NCBI RefSeq assembly: GCF_024586455.1
Contig: NC_065921.1
Coordinates: forward strand, 49,250,574 to 49,314,573
DNA from: Bactrocera neohumeralis
Taxonomy: Eukaryota > Arthropoda > Insecta > Diptera > Tephritidae
Reading direction: 5' to 3'
Length of the DNA stretch: 64,000 bases
Part shown: piece after piece, positions 33,656-43,960 of the stretch
Layout: each line of letters starts with the position of its first letter
How positions within the stretch are numbered: the stretch's first letter is position 1
The notes under the pieces: model-generated
Database searches by the model: none
Told to the model about the DNA's origin: nothing
Seen by the model: only the letters and a program-made list of their open reading frames with translations
Program-made: the position numbers and the translations under genes

Positions 33656-34292
33656 TTAACTTGGCAACTTTCCATTTTAACGGAAAATATCCATTATTTA
33701 AGCAATTATTGAAAATAATAAGTAGAAATTTGATAGCATTTTCTGGCAGTTTTTTAATTAAAGAATTCGAAATGCCATCTGGTCCTGCAGATGGCTTTGA
33801 ATTCAGTGAAATAATTGTGTCTTTTAAAATATATTTATTTATCAAAAGCTTATTAGTATTTGTTGGAGGATCAAGCGATGTCAGACGTGGAGAAAAATCA
33901 ACAATATTACCACCAAGAATATGATCATGCACATCCAGGGTTCTTTCCACACGACTGACTGAAGCACAATTAGGAATTATCTCCGAATAAATACTTTCGT
34001 AATAAGATTTGAACACTAGAGCCTTTGCCTTATCCTCATAAATCTCCACATTAGTAACCAACAACTTATCACAAAAAACATTTGGTTTCATCTTAGCCGC
34101 TCTATAAATTTTCCTAAAAGCATGAGGCCCTGGTGTAATAGTTTCAAGGAATTTATTGAACCTCTCTGCTCGCGCCTTACCAATCCAATCCTGCAGAAGC
34201 ACTTTAATATAATAAATTTGAGATGAAATTAATTTGTATTCCAGGGAAGTTCTATGCCCGGATGTATTATAAATTTGTTTTAATTTTGCCAC
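33630..34292 (-). pseudogene. Jockey ORF2 linker and RT N-terminus
   Basis: Encodes the region between endonuclease and RT (EITPGPHAFRKIYRAAKMKP read within the frame as TITPGPHAFRKIY) and the first RT motif SKPSAGPDGISNSLIKKLPE, then FPLKWKVAKLIPLP, where it breaks into repeat family A. About 100-130 residues of RT fingers that should follow are absent. Confidence 0.8.
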
Positions 34293-35239
34293 ATATGCTT
34301 AATAGTAATTAATTTCTGAATTTGGTTATTATAAAAAGGAGAAAATTCTATATGCTTTGTAATGCAGGAATTTTTAATCTTGGCAATGCCTAAATGTTCA
34401 ACAAACTTTTCCATGTAGTTATCTATTTCAATATTAGTAAGATTAACATCTGCTGGAGGAAGTCTTTCAGCCAAATCCTGATTGAAATCATTTGCAAAAG
34501 ATGTCCAATATGTTTTAACAATAAACTTCGCACAATTAAATAAAAGATCAACATTTGGAATTTCTATATTAAGAATAAGGGGAAGGTGGTCAGAAAAGGA
34601 GGAACCTAGGAAAACTTTAAAGTTTTTAATATTGAAATCTATTATACGTGAAGACAAAAGAAAATGGTCCAGATACGATTGACCTCCAGGATAAGAAGGT
34701 TTTCTACCGCAAAATCTAACTAAATTTTGATCCGAGCTTTGTAACCAATCAGATAAGCTTGTCCCGTTAGAATTCGTTTGCGAGTCACCCCAATCAACAC
34801 ATTTTGCATTAAAATCACCTCCTAGAATTGATGCAAAAAAATTTGAACTGAAATTTGCAAGGACATTCAAACCTTGTTGCAGATTATTAACTGACATATT
34901 AGAGGGAATATAAACATTACCAATTAATAAATCTGTTTTCCTTGAATTGATAATAACCTGAACTTTAATAAATAAAGAAGAAAATTGAGCATAAGGACTA
35001 TAAATTCTACTATGTGTTATGTTATTCTTTATCGCAATTAGCAAACCTTGTTTAGCATCATCTCTATATATAGAAAAATGTCTTAAAGAAACGGGAATAT
35101 CTGAGTTAAGATGAGTTTCCTGAATAAGAGCAATATCAATGCATTCTCTGTCCAGAAAGAATTGCAATTCGAGCACTCTCAACCTATTAATTAAAGAGCC
35201 AACATTAAAAGTTACTAATTTTAATTGCTTAAAACCCAT
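34280..35239 (-). CDS. Jockey ORF2 endonuclease domain
   Basis: An intact 319-residue frame beginning MGFKQLKLVTFNVGSLINRL. AP-like endonuclease motifs are all visible: N in TFNVGSL, E in IQETHLNSD, D and N in LGGDFNAKCVDWGD, and the terminal SDHLPLIL. It nicks target DNA to prime reverse transcription. The frame overlaps the next one (33630-34292) by about 13 bases, so a single frameshift near 34285 separates endonuclease from RT. About 120 bp before the start repeats part of this start region (35336-35370 versus 35213-35240). Confidence 0.85.
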   Translation of the reverse strand: MGFKQLKLVTFNVGSLINRLRVLELQFFLDRECIDIALIQETHLNSDIPVSLRHFSIYRDDAKQGLLIAIKNNITHSRIYSPYAQFSSLFIKVQVIINSRKTDLLIGNVYIPSNMSVNNLQQGLNVLANFSSNFFASILGGDFNAKCVDWGDSQTNSNGTSLSDWLQSSDQNLVRFCGRKPSYPGGQSYLDHFLLSSRIIDFNIKNFKVFLGSSFSDHLPLILNIEIPNVDLLFNCAKFIVKTYWTSFANDFNQDLAERLPPADVNLTNIEIDNYMEKFVEHLGIAKIKNSCITKHIEFSPFYNNQIQKLITIKHMWQN

Positions 35240-35447
35240 TTTTGTTCTTACTTAAGATCAATCTCCGTCTTTAGATAAAGAATTAATCCAAGAATTAAAG
35301 AGCAAGTATTCAACATTAAATTTAGGTTTACGTTTTGGTGACTAATTTTAATTGCTTACAAAAAAGAATTTAAAGCACCCATATTTTGTTCTTATTTTTA
35401 AATTCTTCAGATAGTAACACACAAAAGGCTGACCATCATCTTTTTGA

Positions 35448-37069
35448 TCAGGCTCCTGCTTCATGATTTTCCTTACATTCCATGCAACGAAAAGCTCTAT
35501 TGCAGTTTTTAGCGGCATGGCCCCATTGCTGGCAGTTGCGATATTGAATGGTATTTGCGTTAACCTTGGGCTTTTCCCACGTAACGATTTGATATGCTAT
35601 AGTTTTAATTTTAGCAATATCTTTCAGTTCAAAGCCTTGATTCAGTAACAAAAAAGTCCTGTATCAACGCCTTTTTCTTTGAATAATTAGGTTACAAATT
35701 TGGTTACAGATGCCACTGTTGATCGAAATTTCGTCCAGTTCTTGCTAAATTTCATCAGCAGTCATATTGTAATGTAACCCTCATAAAATTACGCTTACTA
35801 CTTTTAATTGTTTTGGGGTCATTGAATAAGAATCAACTTTTTTTCTTTCAGTGGCGCCATCATTTGTAAATAGATATCCAAATTTGATAAATTTACTTTT
35901 ATATTTGGATTTATTTATAACTTTGAATTCCACTTGGGGATATTTCAACTTGAGTTGATCAATTAAATTCTTCACATCTATATTATAAAGAAAGATAGGT
36001 CGACAATATTCTGCGACTTTTTGTTGTTTAGCCGCTCTTTGTTGCGAAGTTGCTTTTGAGTGCTTATTCATTCAAATTTTCAGTACTTTTCTCTTCTGCG
36101 TTCTTAAAGTGTAAACACAATGGCTACGACAGACTGCAGCGGCACGACAGTGAACTGAAAACGTCGTTGTTCATCTTACTACATGTACATTTTGAGAAGC
36201 AACAACAACACAATGGCCGGCATGTACACAAAACAACGCAGTTGTCCATTTTGCATGTACACAATTTCGTTGTGGCCATACTAATACCTTTCACTTCAAT
36301 GAAATTTTAATATTTTGTTCAAAGTGAAATTTTTTATGCAAAAAATAAGTAAATAGGTAAATATTTTTGCTTTAAATTATCACTTGTTATTACAAATGAT
36401 ATAATAGAGTTATAATATAGCTATTTTATGCTTTTATTTGTAAAATAGCATCAAGTTTGTTAGAGCTGTGAATAATTTTACATTTTACATATTAGTGGCA
36501 TCACCACTCTACCTCCTCTTTCTATCTTCCATTCTAGTGTCAACTCTACTGTCGTCGTACTGTCGTTGGCAAAAATAGGAGGATATTGAAGTTAGCGAGA
36601 ACGACAACTGTCGGCCTGCAGTCGTGTAGTCGTGCAGCTGTCAAAATAACACTGCCCATAAGAACGTGTGTATTTTAATATTTGACAGATGTAGTTTGCA
36701 GTCTGTCGTAGCCATTGTGTTTACACTTTTAGCCGGAGCAGTCACTTTTGGGTCTCTTAAAACGTTAAACTCCAGGTCGTTAAAAATTGCAAAGCGATTT
36801 TGCGAATTCATTTCGCCCAACAAATTTCTCTTTACCATTGGATAAGGTGATGAACTATTTACTCTCTTTGTTGGGTTTCTATGTTTAGGTGTAGCAAAAT
36901 TGCCGCTAAGTGCAGGTAGTATTTGTTCATTAGATGTAACACTTGAAAGCGCTGGAAATTGGTTTTGTTGATTGTTACTGTTGTTGGTAACATACAAAAA
37001 ATTTTTATTAGTGGGCAAGTGTTCAGTAGTGGGTACTGTGTAGGCTCCATCAGCTTCATTACCCTCCAT
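35448..37069 (-). pseudogene. Jockey gag with zinc knuckles, split by a MITE
   Basis: It starts at ATG 37069 (MEGNEADGAYTVPTTEHL), rich in Asn/Pro, up to DPKVTAPAKSVN, where the MITE at 36107-36728 interrupts. It resumes as EEKSTENLNKHSKATSQQ, then a PRE_C2HC-type region (YPQVEFKVINKSKYKS, GLHYNMTADEI) with stops near 35775 and 35650. It ends with zinc knuckles CQQWGHAAKNC and CMECKENHE. The first knuckle cysteine is replaced (QYRNC), so that finger is damaged. Binds element RNA in intact copies. Confidence 0.8.
36107..36728. mobile_element. 622-bp MITE with TTA target duplication
   Basis: Inverted ends of at least 30 bp: AAGTGTAAACACAATGGCTA at the left and its complement at the right, both continuing through CGACAGACTGCA. 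TTA flanks each side (36104-36106 and 36729-36731), the hallmark target duplication of PIF/Harbinger. It interrupts the Jockey gag cleanly, since removing it and one TTA rejoins the flanks. Non-coding; the subterminal parts are rich in ACTGTCGT/ACGACAG words. Confidence 0.85.
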
Positions 37070-37244
37070 GCCGGCCGCACTATTAAACCACCCACAAGTG
37101 CAATTACACTTTAATTTATTTTTTATAACTGTCTATATATAATATTCAAAATGTTCACACTCTTATTACACAAGTATATAAGAAATGAGCACAATCAAAA
37201 TAAGTCACAATGTCAACAATAGCACACGATATAGACCGCGAAAC

Positions 37245-37532
37245 TTACGACAACCTATCACGTTGACGAACGCCGTGAGAAGAGACAAAGTCGTCTCTTT
37301 TAGAGCTCAAACCTATTGGGTTCCTTAAAAACATTTGTTTAAGAGTCAGAAATTTCCTATGGTATGTGGTGAGCATTTGTACAACTCTGATGTGTGAAAC
37401 TATCGGAATAGATGACTTTTTGAAAGTATTTTCAACCTTTTTTGCAACTATTTCTGTAACCTCTTTACTCCTAGGTTCATAGTTGTCGCCTCGGAGTCGC
37501 CCTATACGAAATCTTTCAAACTGATAACACAA
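37245..37532 (-). CDS. Unrecognised 95-residue frame, possible transposon ORF
   Basis: The frame contains EVTEIVAKKVENTFKKSSIP and VVQMLTTYHRKFLTLKQMF, with several basic residues at the end. It faintly recalls a helical domain in unnamed insect transposon proteins (a repeated AS-I-P-x-x-S pattern), but I cannot name the family. Flanks carry no supporting domain. Treat as hypothetical, possibly a fragment. Confidence 0.3.
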   Translation of the reverse strand: MCYQFERFRIGRLRGDNYEPRSKEVTEIVAKKVENTFKKSSIPIVSHIRVVQMLTTYHRKFLTLKQMFLRNPIGLSSKRDDFVSSHGVRQRDRLS

Positions 37533-37646
37533 AAGAACATCCCGGTAAGTAGGTAACTGGGACTCAGAGAGATTGTACGGATATATGTCTAAATTTAAAT
37601 TTAGATACAGACATTTTGAGTTCTATGTTCTGTTGAGAGAATATAA

Positions 37647-37890
37647 GTGATAGCACTCGGCGAAATCAACGACAAGAGTGAAGGAACTCGATGAAAAACT
37701 ATTTATGTGGAGACCAGTCCGAACGTGTCGTATGGCGCAGGGAAATGAATGCAAGTGATAGAACTCGGCGAAATCACCGACAAGAGTGAAAGAACTCGAT
37801 GAAAAAGTATTTGTGTGGAGACCTATCCGAACTGTCCTTTGGCGTAGGTGAATGAATGTGAGTGATAGCACTCGGCGAAATCAACGTCAA
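37647..37890. repeat. ~108-bp tandem repeat, 2.3 copies
   Basis: Units start at 37647, 37755 and 37862 with GTGATAGCACTCGGCGAAAT. Each continues through ACAAGAGTGAA, AACTCGATGAAAAA and TGTGTGGAGACC. Spacing is 108 then 107 bp; the third unit is cut by the gypsy-side sequence near 37893. Satellite-like but short. Confidence 0.85.
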
Positions 37891-38059
37891 GAAGTGTGGC
37901 CGCAAGCCGATTTTCACCTTGCGCTGTGGCGCGCCGCCTTTTCGCTCGTATCTCGAGAACGGTTCGTCCTACGGCCATGATCACATATACCATTTCGGCA
38001 ACTTTTCCACACTATTAGAAATTCCGAATCGAAAAAAGTCCGGAATTGATCCACCCCAC

Positions 38060-38971
38060 TGGGGACTACGTTTAAATTGGGAAAAATGTCAAATTCTGAA
38101 GAGACAAATAAATTTTTTGGGATTCATAGTCGAGCAGGGAAGAATTTTACCGACAAATGAAAAGACGGAAGCGGTTAAAAACTTTCCGATTCCTAGGAAC
38201 ATAAAGGAGTTACAAAGATTTTTGGGGTTAACATCATTTTTCAGAAGGTTTATTCGGGATTACGCAAGGGCAGCCAAACCGTTGTCGGACTTATTAAGGA
38301 AGGATGAGAAGTTCAGGCTGGGTGACGACCAGCTAGTAGCCTTTGCCGAATTGAAAGCGGCATTGGTTAAAGCTCCAGCATTACAGCTTCACAACCACGG
38401 GGCGGAAACAGAACTACACGCGGATGCATCGAAATGCGGTTACGGAGCAGTATTGCTGCAGAAGGACGCAGAAGAGCAGTTGTTGCACCCTATAGCGTTC
38501 ATGAGTCGTAAGACTACAGCAGCCGAAGAAAGGTATAGCGCGTTCGAACTGGAGGTACTGGCGGTAATAAAGGCTTTAAAAAAGTGGCGGGCTTATCTCA
38601 AGGATATCCAGTTTAAGATAGTGAGCGATTGCAACGCTTTCACGAAGACGGTGAAAAAAAGCGAGGTTCCAGACAGAATCATGAGATGGGCCATGTATCC
38701 CCAGGAGTACGATTACGTTGTCGAGCATAGGTCAGGATTACGGATGAGACATGTAGACGCATTAAGTCGCGTATATTGTTTACTAAAAGCGTTAGAAAAT
38801 GGACCCTATGAGAAGTTTTACATAAGAAATGAGTTAGTATATTACGATCCCATCAAGGAGTTATTGGTTGTACCCGCGGGCATGGAAGAGGAGATTATAA
38901 AGTTAGCACACAGGCAAGGACATTTCGCAGTTAAGAAAACGGAAGAAATTTTAAGTAAGAATTTTAAATAG
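38060..38971 (+). pseudogene. Gypsy pol: RT thumb, RNase H, integrase zinc finger start
   Basis: Homology starts near LRLNWEKCQILKRQINFLGF. Then come the connection region (RFLGLTSFFRRFIRDYA) and RNase H with HADASKCGYGAVLLQ, YSAFELEVLAVI and FKIVSDCNAF. The tether follows, with DALSRVY. It ends in the integrase zinc-binding domain (LAHRQGHFAVKKTEEIL). The codons before 38060 belong to unrelated sequence. A frameshift at 38970 separates it from the rest of integrase, whose CIEC pair is readable in the next frame. Confidence 0.85.
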
Positions 38972-39030
38972 TCAGAGCTTGTATTGAATGTATTATAGCA
39001 GATGCCAAGAGGGGGAAAAAGGAAGGTTTA

Positions 39031-39889
39031 TTGACCCCAATCGACAAGTCTCAAGAACCCTTAGGAATATACCATATAGACCACGTGGGTCCATTGACCG
39101 AAACCAGGAAACAATATAATTACATTTTAGTAACAATATACGGTTTTTCAAAGTTTGTGTGGCTGTACCCGACGAAATCAATTGGGGTGGAAGAGGTAGT
39201 GGATAGATTAGAGAAACAGGCGTCGATTTTTGGAAATCCGAGGCGGATTGTTACAGATAGGGGGGCTGCCTTTACGGCAAATGCTTTCAAAGATTATTGT
39301 AATAAGGAAGGCATACAACACTTGCTGATTGCAACGGGAGTTCCTCGTGGCAACGGTCAGGTGGAACGAGCGCATCGTGTAGTTATTCCGATGCTCTCAA
39401 AAATGTGTCAGAACACTTCGACCCAGTGGTACCGACAAGTGCCAAAAGTTCAACAAATTATGAATAAAACCTCTCCGCGTAGTACGGGGATATCACCCTT
39501 CAAAATACTTACAGATCTAAATATGCGCACATCAGATAGTTCAGAATTACAAACTACATATATTAGACGGAATAGAGGTTGAAGAGTTAAATACTCAGCG
39601 CGACTTAGTAAGACGGGAGGCTAAAGAAAACATAAAGAGAATTCAGGAAGAGAACGTTAGAACATTCAACAAGAATAGTATAGGGAATTTTAGATACAGA
39701 ATTAACGAAGCAGTCGCAATTAAAAGAACACAGTTCGGGGTTGGCATGAGATTGAGGTCGAAATATCTTGGACCATACAAAATAGTCGCACAATTACCAC
39801 ACGGAAGAAACGAAGTAGAAAAAATAGGAGTGCATGAAGGACCTAACAAGACCATTACAGTTGCTGAAAACATGAAGAAGTGGGGTTAG
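39031..39889 (+). pseudogene. Gypsy integrase core and C-terminus
   Basis: The catalytic triad is visible: D in YHIDHVGPLTE, D in RIVTDRGAAFTANAF, and E in GNGQVERAHRVVIPML. This is the DD35E enzyme that inserts element DNA. After PRSTGISPFKILTDLNMR the frame shifts near 39565. The C-terminal part continues (IEVEELNTQRDLVRREAKEN, GMRLRSKYLGPYKIVAQLPH) to a TAG at 39887-39889. Only frameshifts, no in-frame stops, interrupt it, so the copy is not very old. Confidence 0.85.
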
Positions 39890-40093
39890 TTATTCGAGGG
39901 CGAATAACTTGTCAGGACGGCCGATTGTGGGATCAGAATTAAGATCGTATTCCATAGTTCATCAAAATAAGTGGCAACCACTTATCTGTAGGTCAAATAG
40001 TGGATGCCAACTGTGGAATACGTGTGGGCGGTAAAGCTTAGCGTCCATCAAACTCAATTTTCATAATTCATTCCTGATTGAAAAGCCGTGAGC

Positions 40094-40499
40094 CATGGAT
40101 AAATTGATCCGAAACTCTTTGATTCGAGAGAGCGCTGTCAAAGTCCACATTTTTTATAACATTTGCCAATGATGCCACTGCTGAAAAATATTAGATTGGG
40201 TATTTAATAAATTATACAAAACACTAAATTAAACACTTTGAAAATGCGTGCATATATAAATGCTAAAATGCAAAATCATTAATTAATTTACATAAACATT
40301 TATTTTGCCAAAATATGTTCGCACAGTTCAATGAAATTTCATTTCTCACTAATTTCGTCTAGCTTTTTGTCTGGCAGTTCATTGTTTTGCTTGTCACCTG
40401 ATTCGTAGCCCATGAACTTTCAGTATTGCCATACCAAACCGCGAGATCATGGGCTCTCTCAGAAAGCGAAGAGAGGAGTTTCGGATCAATTTATCCATG
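40094..40499. mobile_element. hAT MITE inside the gypsy LTR
   Basis: Perfect inverted ends: CATGGATAAATTGATCCGAA (continuing ACTC) at the left and the complement at the right. A perfect 8-bp direct duplication CCGTGAGC flanks it (40086-40093 and 40500-40507), diagnostic of hAT. 406 bp, non-coding. The TTTTTTATAACATTTGCC stretch near 40150 resembles the interior of the MITE at 2397-2909, so the two may be distant relatives. Confidence 0.9.
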
Positions 40500-40669
40500 C
40501 CGTGAGCGACGCAACGCACCGCGCTCTGAACTAGTGACATTCCCAATAAGTATTTTATACACTTATGTATTTCAATGGATTCTTTTTTTATATTAAATAA
40601 ACGGTATAATGTTCAAATCTAAAGTGTTGAATTTTATTATTACTACATGTATGGTTATTTGCTTATTTT

Positions 40670-41180
40670 TACACAATCAATCCCGAAAGCTACCACGATT
40701 CTAAAGTGTTTAGGAAATCTCATATTGGAAGAAATACAACTAGCTTATTTAGTGGAGAAGAGTGGATTGCAGGTGATTCTGCGTATAAGTTGACAAAACA
40801 TTTAATAACACCATACCAAAGCAATTCTTCTTTAGCGGACTCTGAAAGACAAGCTAAATTCAACAAAGTACACAGCCAGTATCTTGTTAGAGTCGAAAAT
40901 TGTTTCGAGATTCTTAAAGAAAAGTTTTGTGGTTTGAAACAAATGCGGATAAAAATAAAAGACCGAGAGAGTCAAATGGGTACTTGTCTACTGTGTGCTG
41001 CACAACATAGTACTCTTGAAAGGGCGAGATTCTTCACACTTTTAAAGGCAAAGTGTCGAAGCCCATGAATGCCAATATGATGGAGATGCTATTGTTGCAC
41101 CTACCCCCGAACTAAAAAAGACAAGCACTATACAATTTAATTTTTCAATAAAAATTAATTTTTTTATTTTAATACCAAGC
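40670..41180 (+). pseudogene. PIF/Harbinger transposase C-terminal fragment (second element)
   Basis: The frame reads YTINPESYHDSKVFRK, then LFSGEEWIAGDSAYKLTKHL with a catalytic Asp, and a Glu region RVENCFEILKEKFCGLKQMR. A frameshift near 40990 continues as AHECQYDGDAIVAPTPELKK. The N-terminal half with the first Asp is missing, cut where the gypsy LTR ends. It lies convergent with the Myb/SANT gene at 42.9-43.9 kb, probably the second gene of the same element. Confidence 0.75.
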
Positions 41181-41227
41181 AACTGAAAATTAATTATTTG
41201 TTTATTGGTTATTATATTATATTATTA

Positions 41228-42920
41228 CTAGCTGACCCCGCAGCCGTTGTCCTGCGTGAAATTATGTGTTTTGAAATGAAAAAAGTTGAAATTATATTGT
41301 GTCGAAAATGATTTATTTTCGATTTTTCTACATTTTTTTAATGTAGCGCAGCTTAATAAAAATAATTTTTTTGATTTCCGTTCTGGTGCGTAAATATACA
41401 AAGAAGATTGGTTTCCAACTCCTCAACACGCCACATATATCTGGCCAATTTTCCCTGGAAATTGAATACTTTTGAAATGAAATGGCTGTCCCTCGTATTC
41501 GATAACTGCGTCATAATCAGTCGGGTTCGATTACACAGTTTCGGCGCATGAATATTCTGAAACATAATAATGACAGATCCAACTTTGAGACGCAAATGAT
41601 GCTGGGGCATACCAAGGCTCTCCAAAGAATTTGGAAATTCCACTGGATAATTTACGGTTTCGTCTTTCTTGTCAAGACGATCGATCGATTTATATGAGCG
41701 CAAACCTCCCGAAATTTGACTTTGAATCTTCCAGTTTAAGTCATTAACATCGGTATTTTGGCAACTAAAATTGCGCGTGCACTCAAGCAATTGCAGTTAC
41801 GATAATTTTGCCAATGTGCGGATAAACATTCGTGATGAGTTCATCTTCCGTTGAAGTGAATTGACAAAAGGGATGTGAAATTGATATCAAACCACTAGAA
41901 GTATCAACCGAAATTTGCCCATTTCCAATTCTTAGCGAATACAATGTAAAATGTCATCGGCAATGTCATTTTTTCGTATCCCATAATTAACGCGAATTTG
42001 GAGGCTGATATGTCGAAATGATCTTCACGAAAACTATGCGAACTTCAGTGGGATGCGAAGTAACTATTGCATTGTCCTTCGTCTGTTTCCAGTGATTAGC
42101 ATGTTCCAGCAAACCGCAACTGCTGGCATGCTTCTCAAAAAGTTCCACACACTGTACCATTCACAATACGCAATGACTTAAATGAAGTTGAACCGCGAGA
42201 CGCACAACAGTCGGAAAACTTTCATGAATTGCAAAGTAAATATCCTACAAAGCGCTTTATTGCAGTTCACGTATCGATCTTATATCGTTCAAGACCAATA
42301 ACCGCTATGTTGCTTTCTTTGGTGGCGTACTTGAAAACGTATTTTATCGATTTCACCAATCTGCAATATTCAACACTGACATGAGTTTTGAATGTGAATT
42401 AGACAAAAGTGGCGAATATGGTACGATCCATGTGTTGTCAACTTCAATATTCATTGTTCTAAATTGAATGCTGAATGTTCTGCCATTGTCGTCTGGTGAG
42501 CGACGCCTATACAGTGGATATCAATCATTTCAAGTTTGAGTTTCCGAAAGAAAAGCACTTGGATAGTGTTTCGTGCAGTTATTGTCAAACATACAAACCG
42601 AGGTGGGATTGTAAGGTTCGCAAGGTCCATGAACCATATTGGTTTCCACCACTTCGTATAATTCTGGATCTATCTCTGAATCAGGAATTTCCGCTGAAAT
42701 GATTTCATCAATTTGATCTGGTGTAATCACCATCCGCATCCAAAGAAGAATGAAAGGCTGTTTTTAGGGGTTTTCCGGAAATTATTCGAATTTTTCTCGC
42801 CGTAAAAACCATCTTTGAACTTCAACGAACATTTAAGAAAAAGAATTGGCCAAATTGGTCCAGGCGTTATTGAGTTATGCGCGTACATACATTTTGGCGA
42901 TTCATTTTTATTTACATAGA
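41228..42920 (-). mobile_element. 1.69-kb Helitron deletion derivative with defined ends
   Basis: Minus strand: 5' end TCTATGTAAATAAAAATGAA at 42920, 3' end GGGGTCAGCTAG at 41228. It is flanked by A on the 5' side and T on the 3' side, i.e. inserted into AT as Helitrons do, without target duplication. It interrupts the last exon of the Myb/SANT gene. Contents: Rep middle (PDQIDEIISAEIPD) and the two-tyrosine segment YVFKY in other frames, then a helicase C-terminus. The Walker motifs are deleted. An inverted sibling lies at 48.0-50.5 kb. Confidence 0.85.
41353..42739 (-). pseudogene. Helitron Rep-to-helicase remnant inside the 1.69-kb element
   Basis: Frame 42739-42530 gives PDQIDEIISAEIPDSEIDPE and CMFDNNCTKHYPSAF. 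Shifting frames near 42330-42360 give KYVFKYATKESN with the two tyrosines. Frame 41790-41353 gives the helicase tail (MPQHHLRLKVGSVIIMFQNI, APKLCNRTRLIM). QIYVAC-GVGNQSSLY in another frame is the last motif. Many stops. The sequence matches the complement of 48.8-50.5 kb. Confidence 0.75.
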
Positions 42921-43960
42921 TTATTATTATTTTCATTTCTATTTCCAATTTTCTCATTCTTTCATTTTGCTCCAACTCCATTTTTTTGAGTTGGAAATCG
43001 TATTCAATCTTTTTCTTTTTCTTTTCATTTTCATTATTGTTTGCTTCAACTTCTTTCATCCAATGGAATTTTTCAATTTCAAATTGAAGCTGTTTTTCTC
43101 AAAAGCTCATTCGTTCAGCTTCTAATGTAGCCAGTTTATCAATGGCAGTGTTTTGGTGTTTGGCCTTAATTTTTTTGGCAAACGGGCTGGCCGCAGATAA
43201 GTAGATGCCAATTCAGAAATTTCAAGTTCTTCCTGCGCTTCGGGGTCTTCCAAATTATCCACAACATTTTCCACAGAGTCGAGTTTCATTGCAGAGGAGC
43301 TCATTACCACCACCTCAGCTTCCCTCTCCGTAGCAAAAATGTCTGCTAATTGTCTGTAATGCGGACAACTTTTAAGCACTTTATCTGTAATAAAGCAAAT
43401 CATTGATTAGAATTTAATTCCAAAGTTGATATTAAAATATATATAAAATGTACCCATCACAGTCAGCTCCACATCGCCATCCTCTACTCCAGCGCCCGTG
43501 GAATTTAGCCAGTGTTCTGCCGATTTCATTTGGCTTTTTAAATAGCGAATCTTACATTTTAAGATGTTCCACGTTGCTTCAATTTTTGTCACTGCAAGCA
43601 ACTTACTATAGTAAATTTTCGCTGTTGGTTTCTGAAATTAAAGGAGATGTGATTAAATTAAAATACATAAATAACTAATGTGTCGAAAACTAACCTCGAC
43701 GTTTCGGTGATCCTGCATATAGGACAGCACGGCTTTGATTTCGGCTTCCGTCAATTTTTTCACCTCCGTTTCTCGCCGGCGCTTTCGTATTTCTGTAGAC
43801 ACTAAAATTATAGTATAAATAAATGACAAAATTGTATATTTGTTTTGCACTTTATCTTTTTACTTACTTTGATGATTTTTGTTGATTTTCGTTGATTTTT
43901 TGCAGATTTTTGATTAATGTTGATGCTTTTGGATGCTTTTTATTCTGATTTTAATTTGCT
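42921..43960 (-). pseudogene. Myb/SANT-like DNA-binding gene, four exons
   Basis: Exon 1 (to 43868) is non-coding except its last A. Exon 2 is 43801-43695, exon 3 43631-43454, exon 4 from 43384. Introns of 66, 63 and 69 nt have donors GTAAGT, GTTAGT and GTACAT and AG acceptors, and all join in phase. Splicing exon 1 to 2 creates the ATG of MSTEIRKRRRETEVKKLTEA. The domain continues with KIEATWNILKCKIRYLKSQM and HWLNSTGAG, then KVLKSCPHYRQLADIFA, a Myb/SANT-type fold. A charged coiled-coil C-terminus has a frameshift near 43190 and a TGA near 43100. It is cut by the Helitron at 42920. Confidence 0.75.

Larger units (their letters stand above)
31722..37075 (-). mobile_element. Jockey-type LINE with two insertions
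   Basis: A 5.3-kb minus-strand unit: gag from 37069 to about 35448, ORF2 (endonuclease, RT) from 35239 to 32019, and a 3' tail ending in TTTGAA repeats at about 31722-31745. It contains a 622-bp MITE in gag and a copy of repeat family A in the RT. It lies inside the deoxyhypusine synthase pseudogene at its 3' end. I could not find the other half of that pseudogene or a target duplication on the 5' side. Confidence 0.85.
38060..40650 (+). mobile_element. 5'-truncated Ty3/gypsy element with 3' LTR
   Basis: Pol fragments (RT end, RNase H, integrase) are followed by non-coding DNA. A likely 3' LTR begins TGTGGGATCAG at 39926, after a purine-containing stretch. The LTR is interrupted by a 406-bp hAT MITE (40094-40499). 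Its right end is uncertain, somewhere near 40650. Gag, protease and the RT fingers/palm are missing, and no 5' LTR was found. Confidence 0.7.

Noticed and set aside
42475..42702. 75-codon plus-strand frame
   Set aside because: Antisense shadow of the Helitron Rep fragment, which shows the real motifs on the minus strand.
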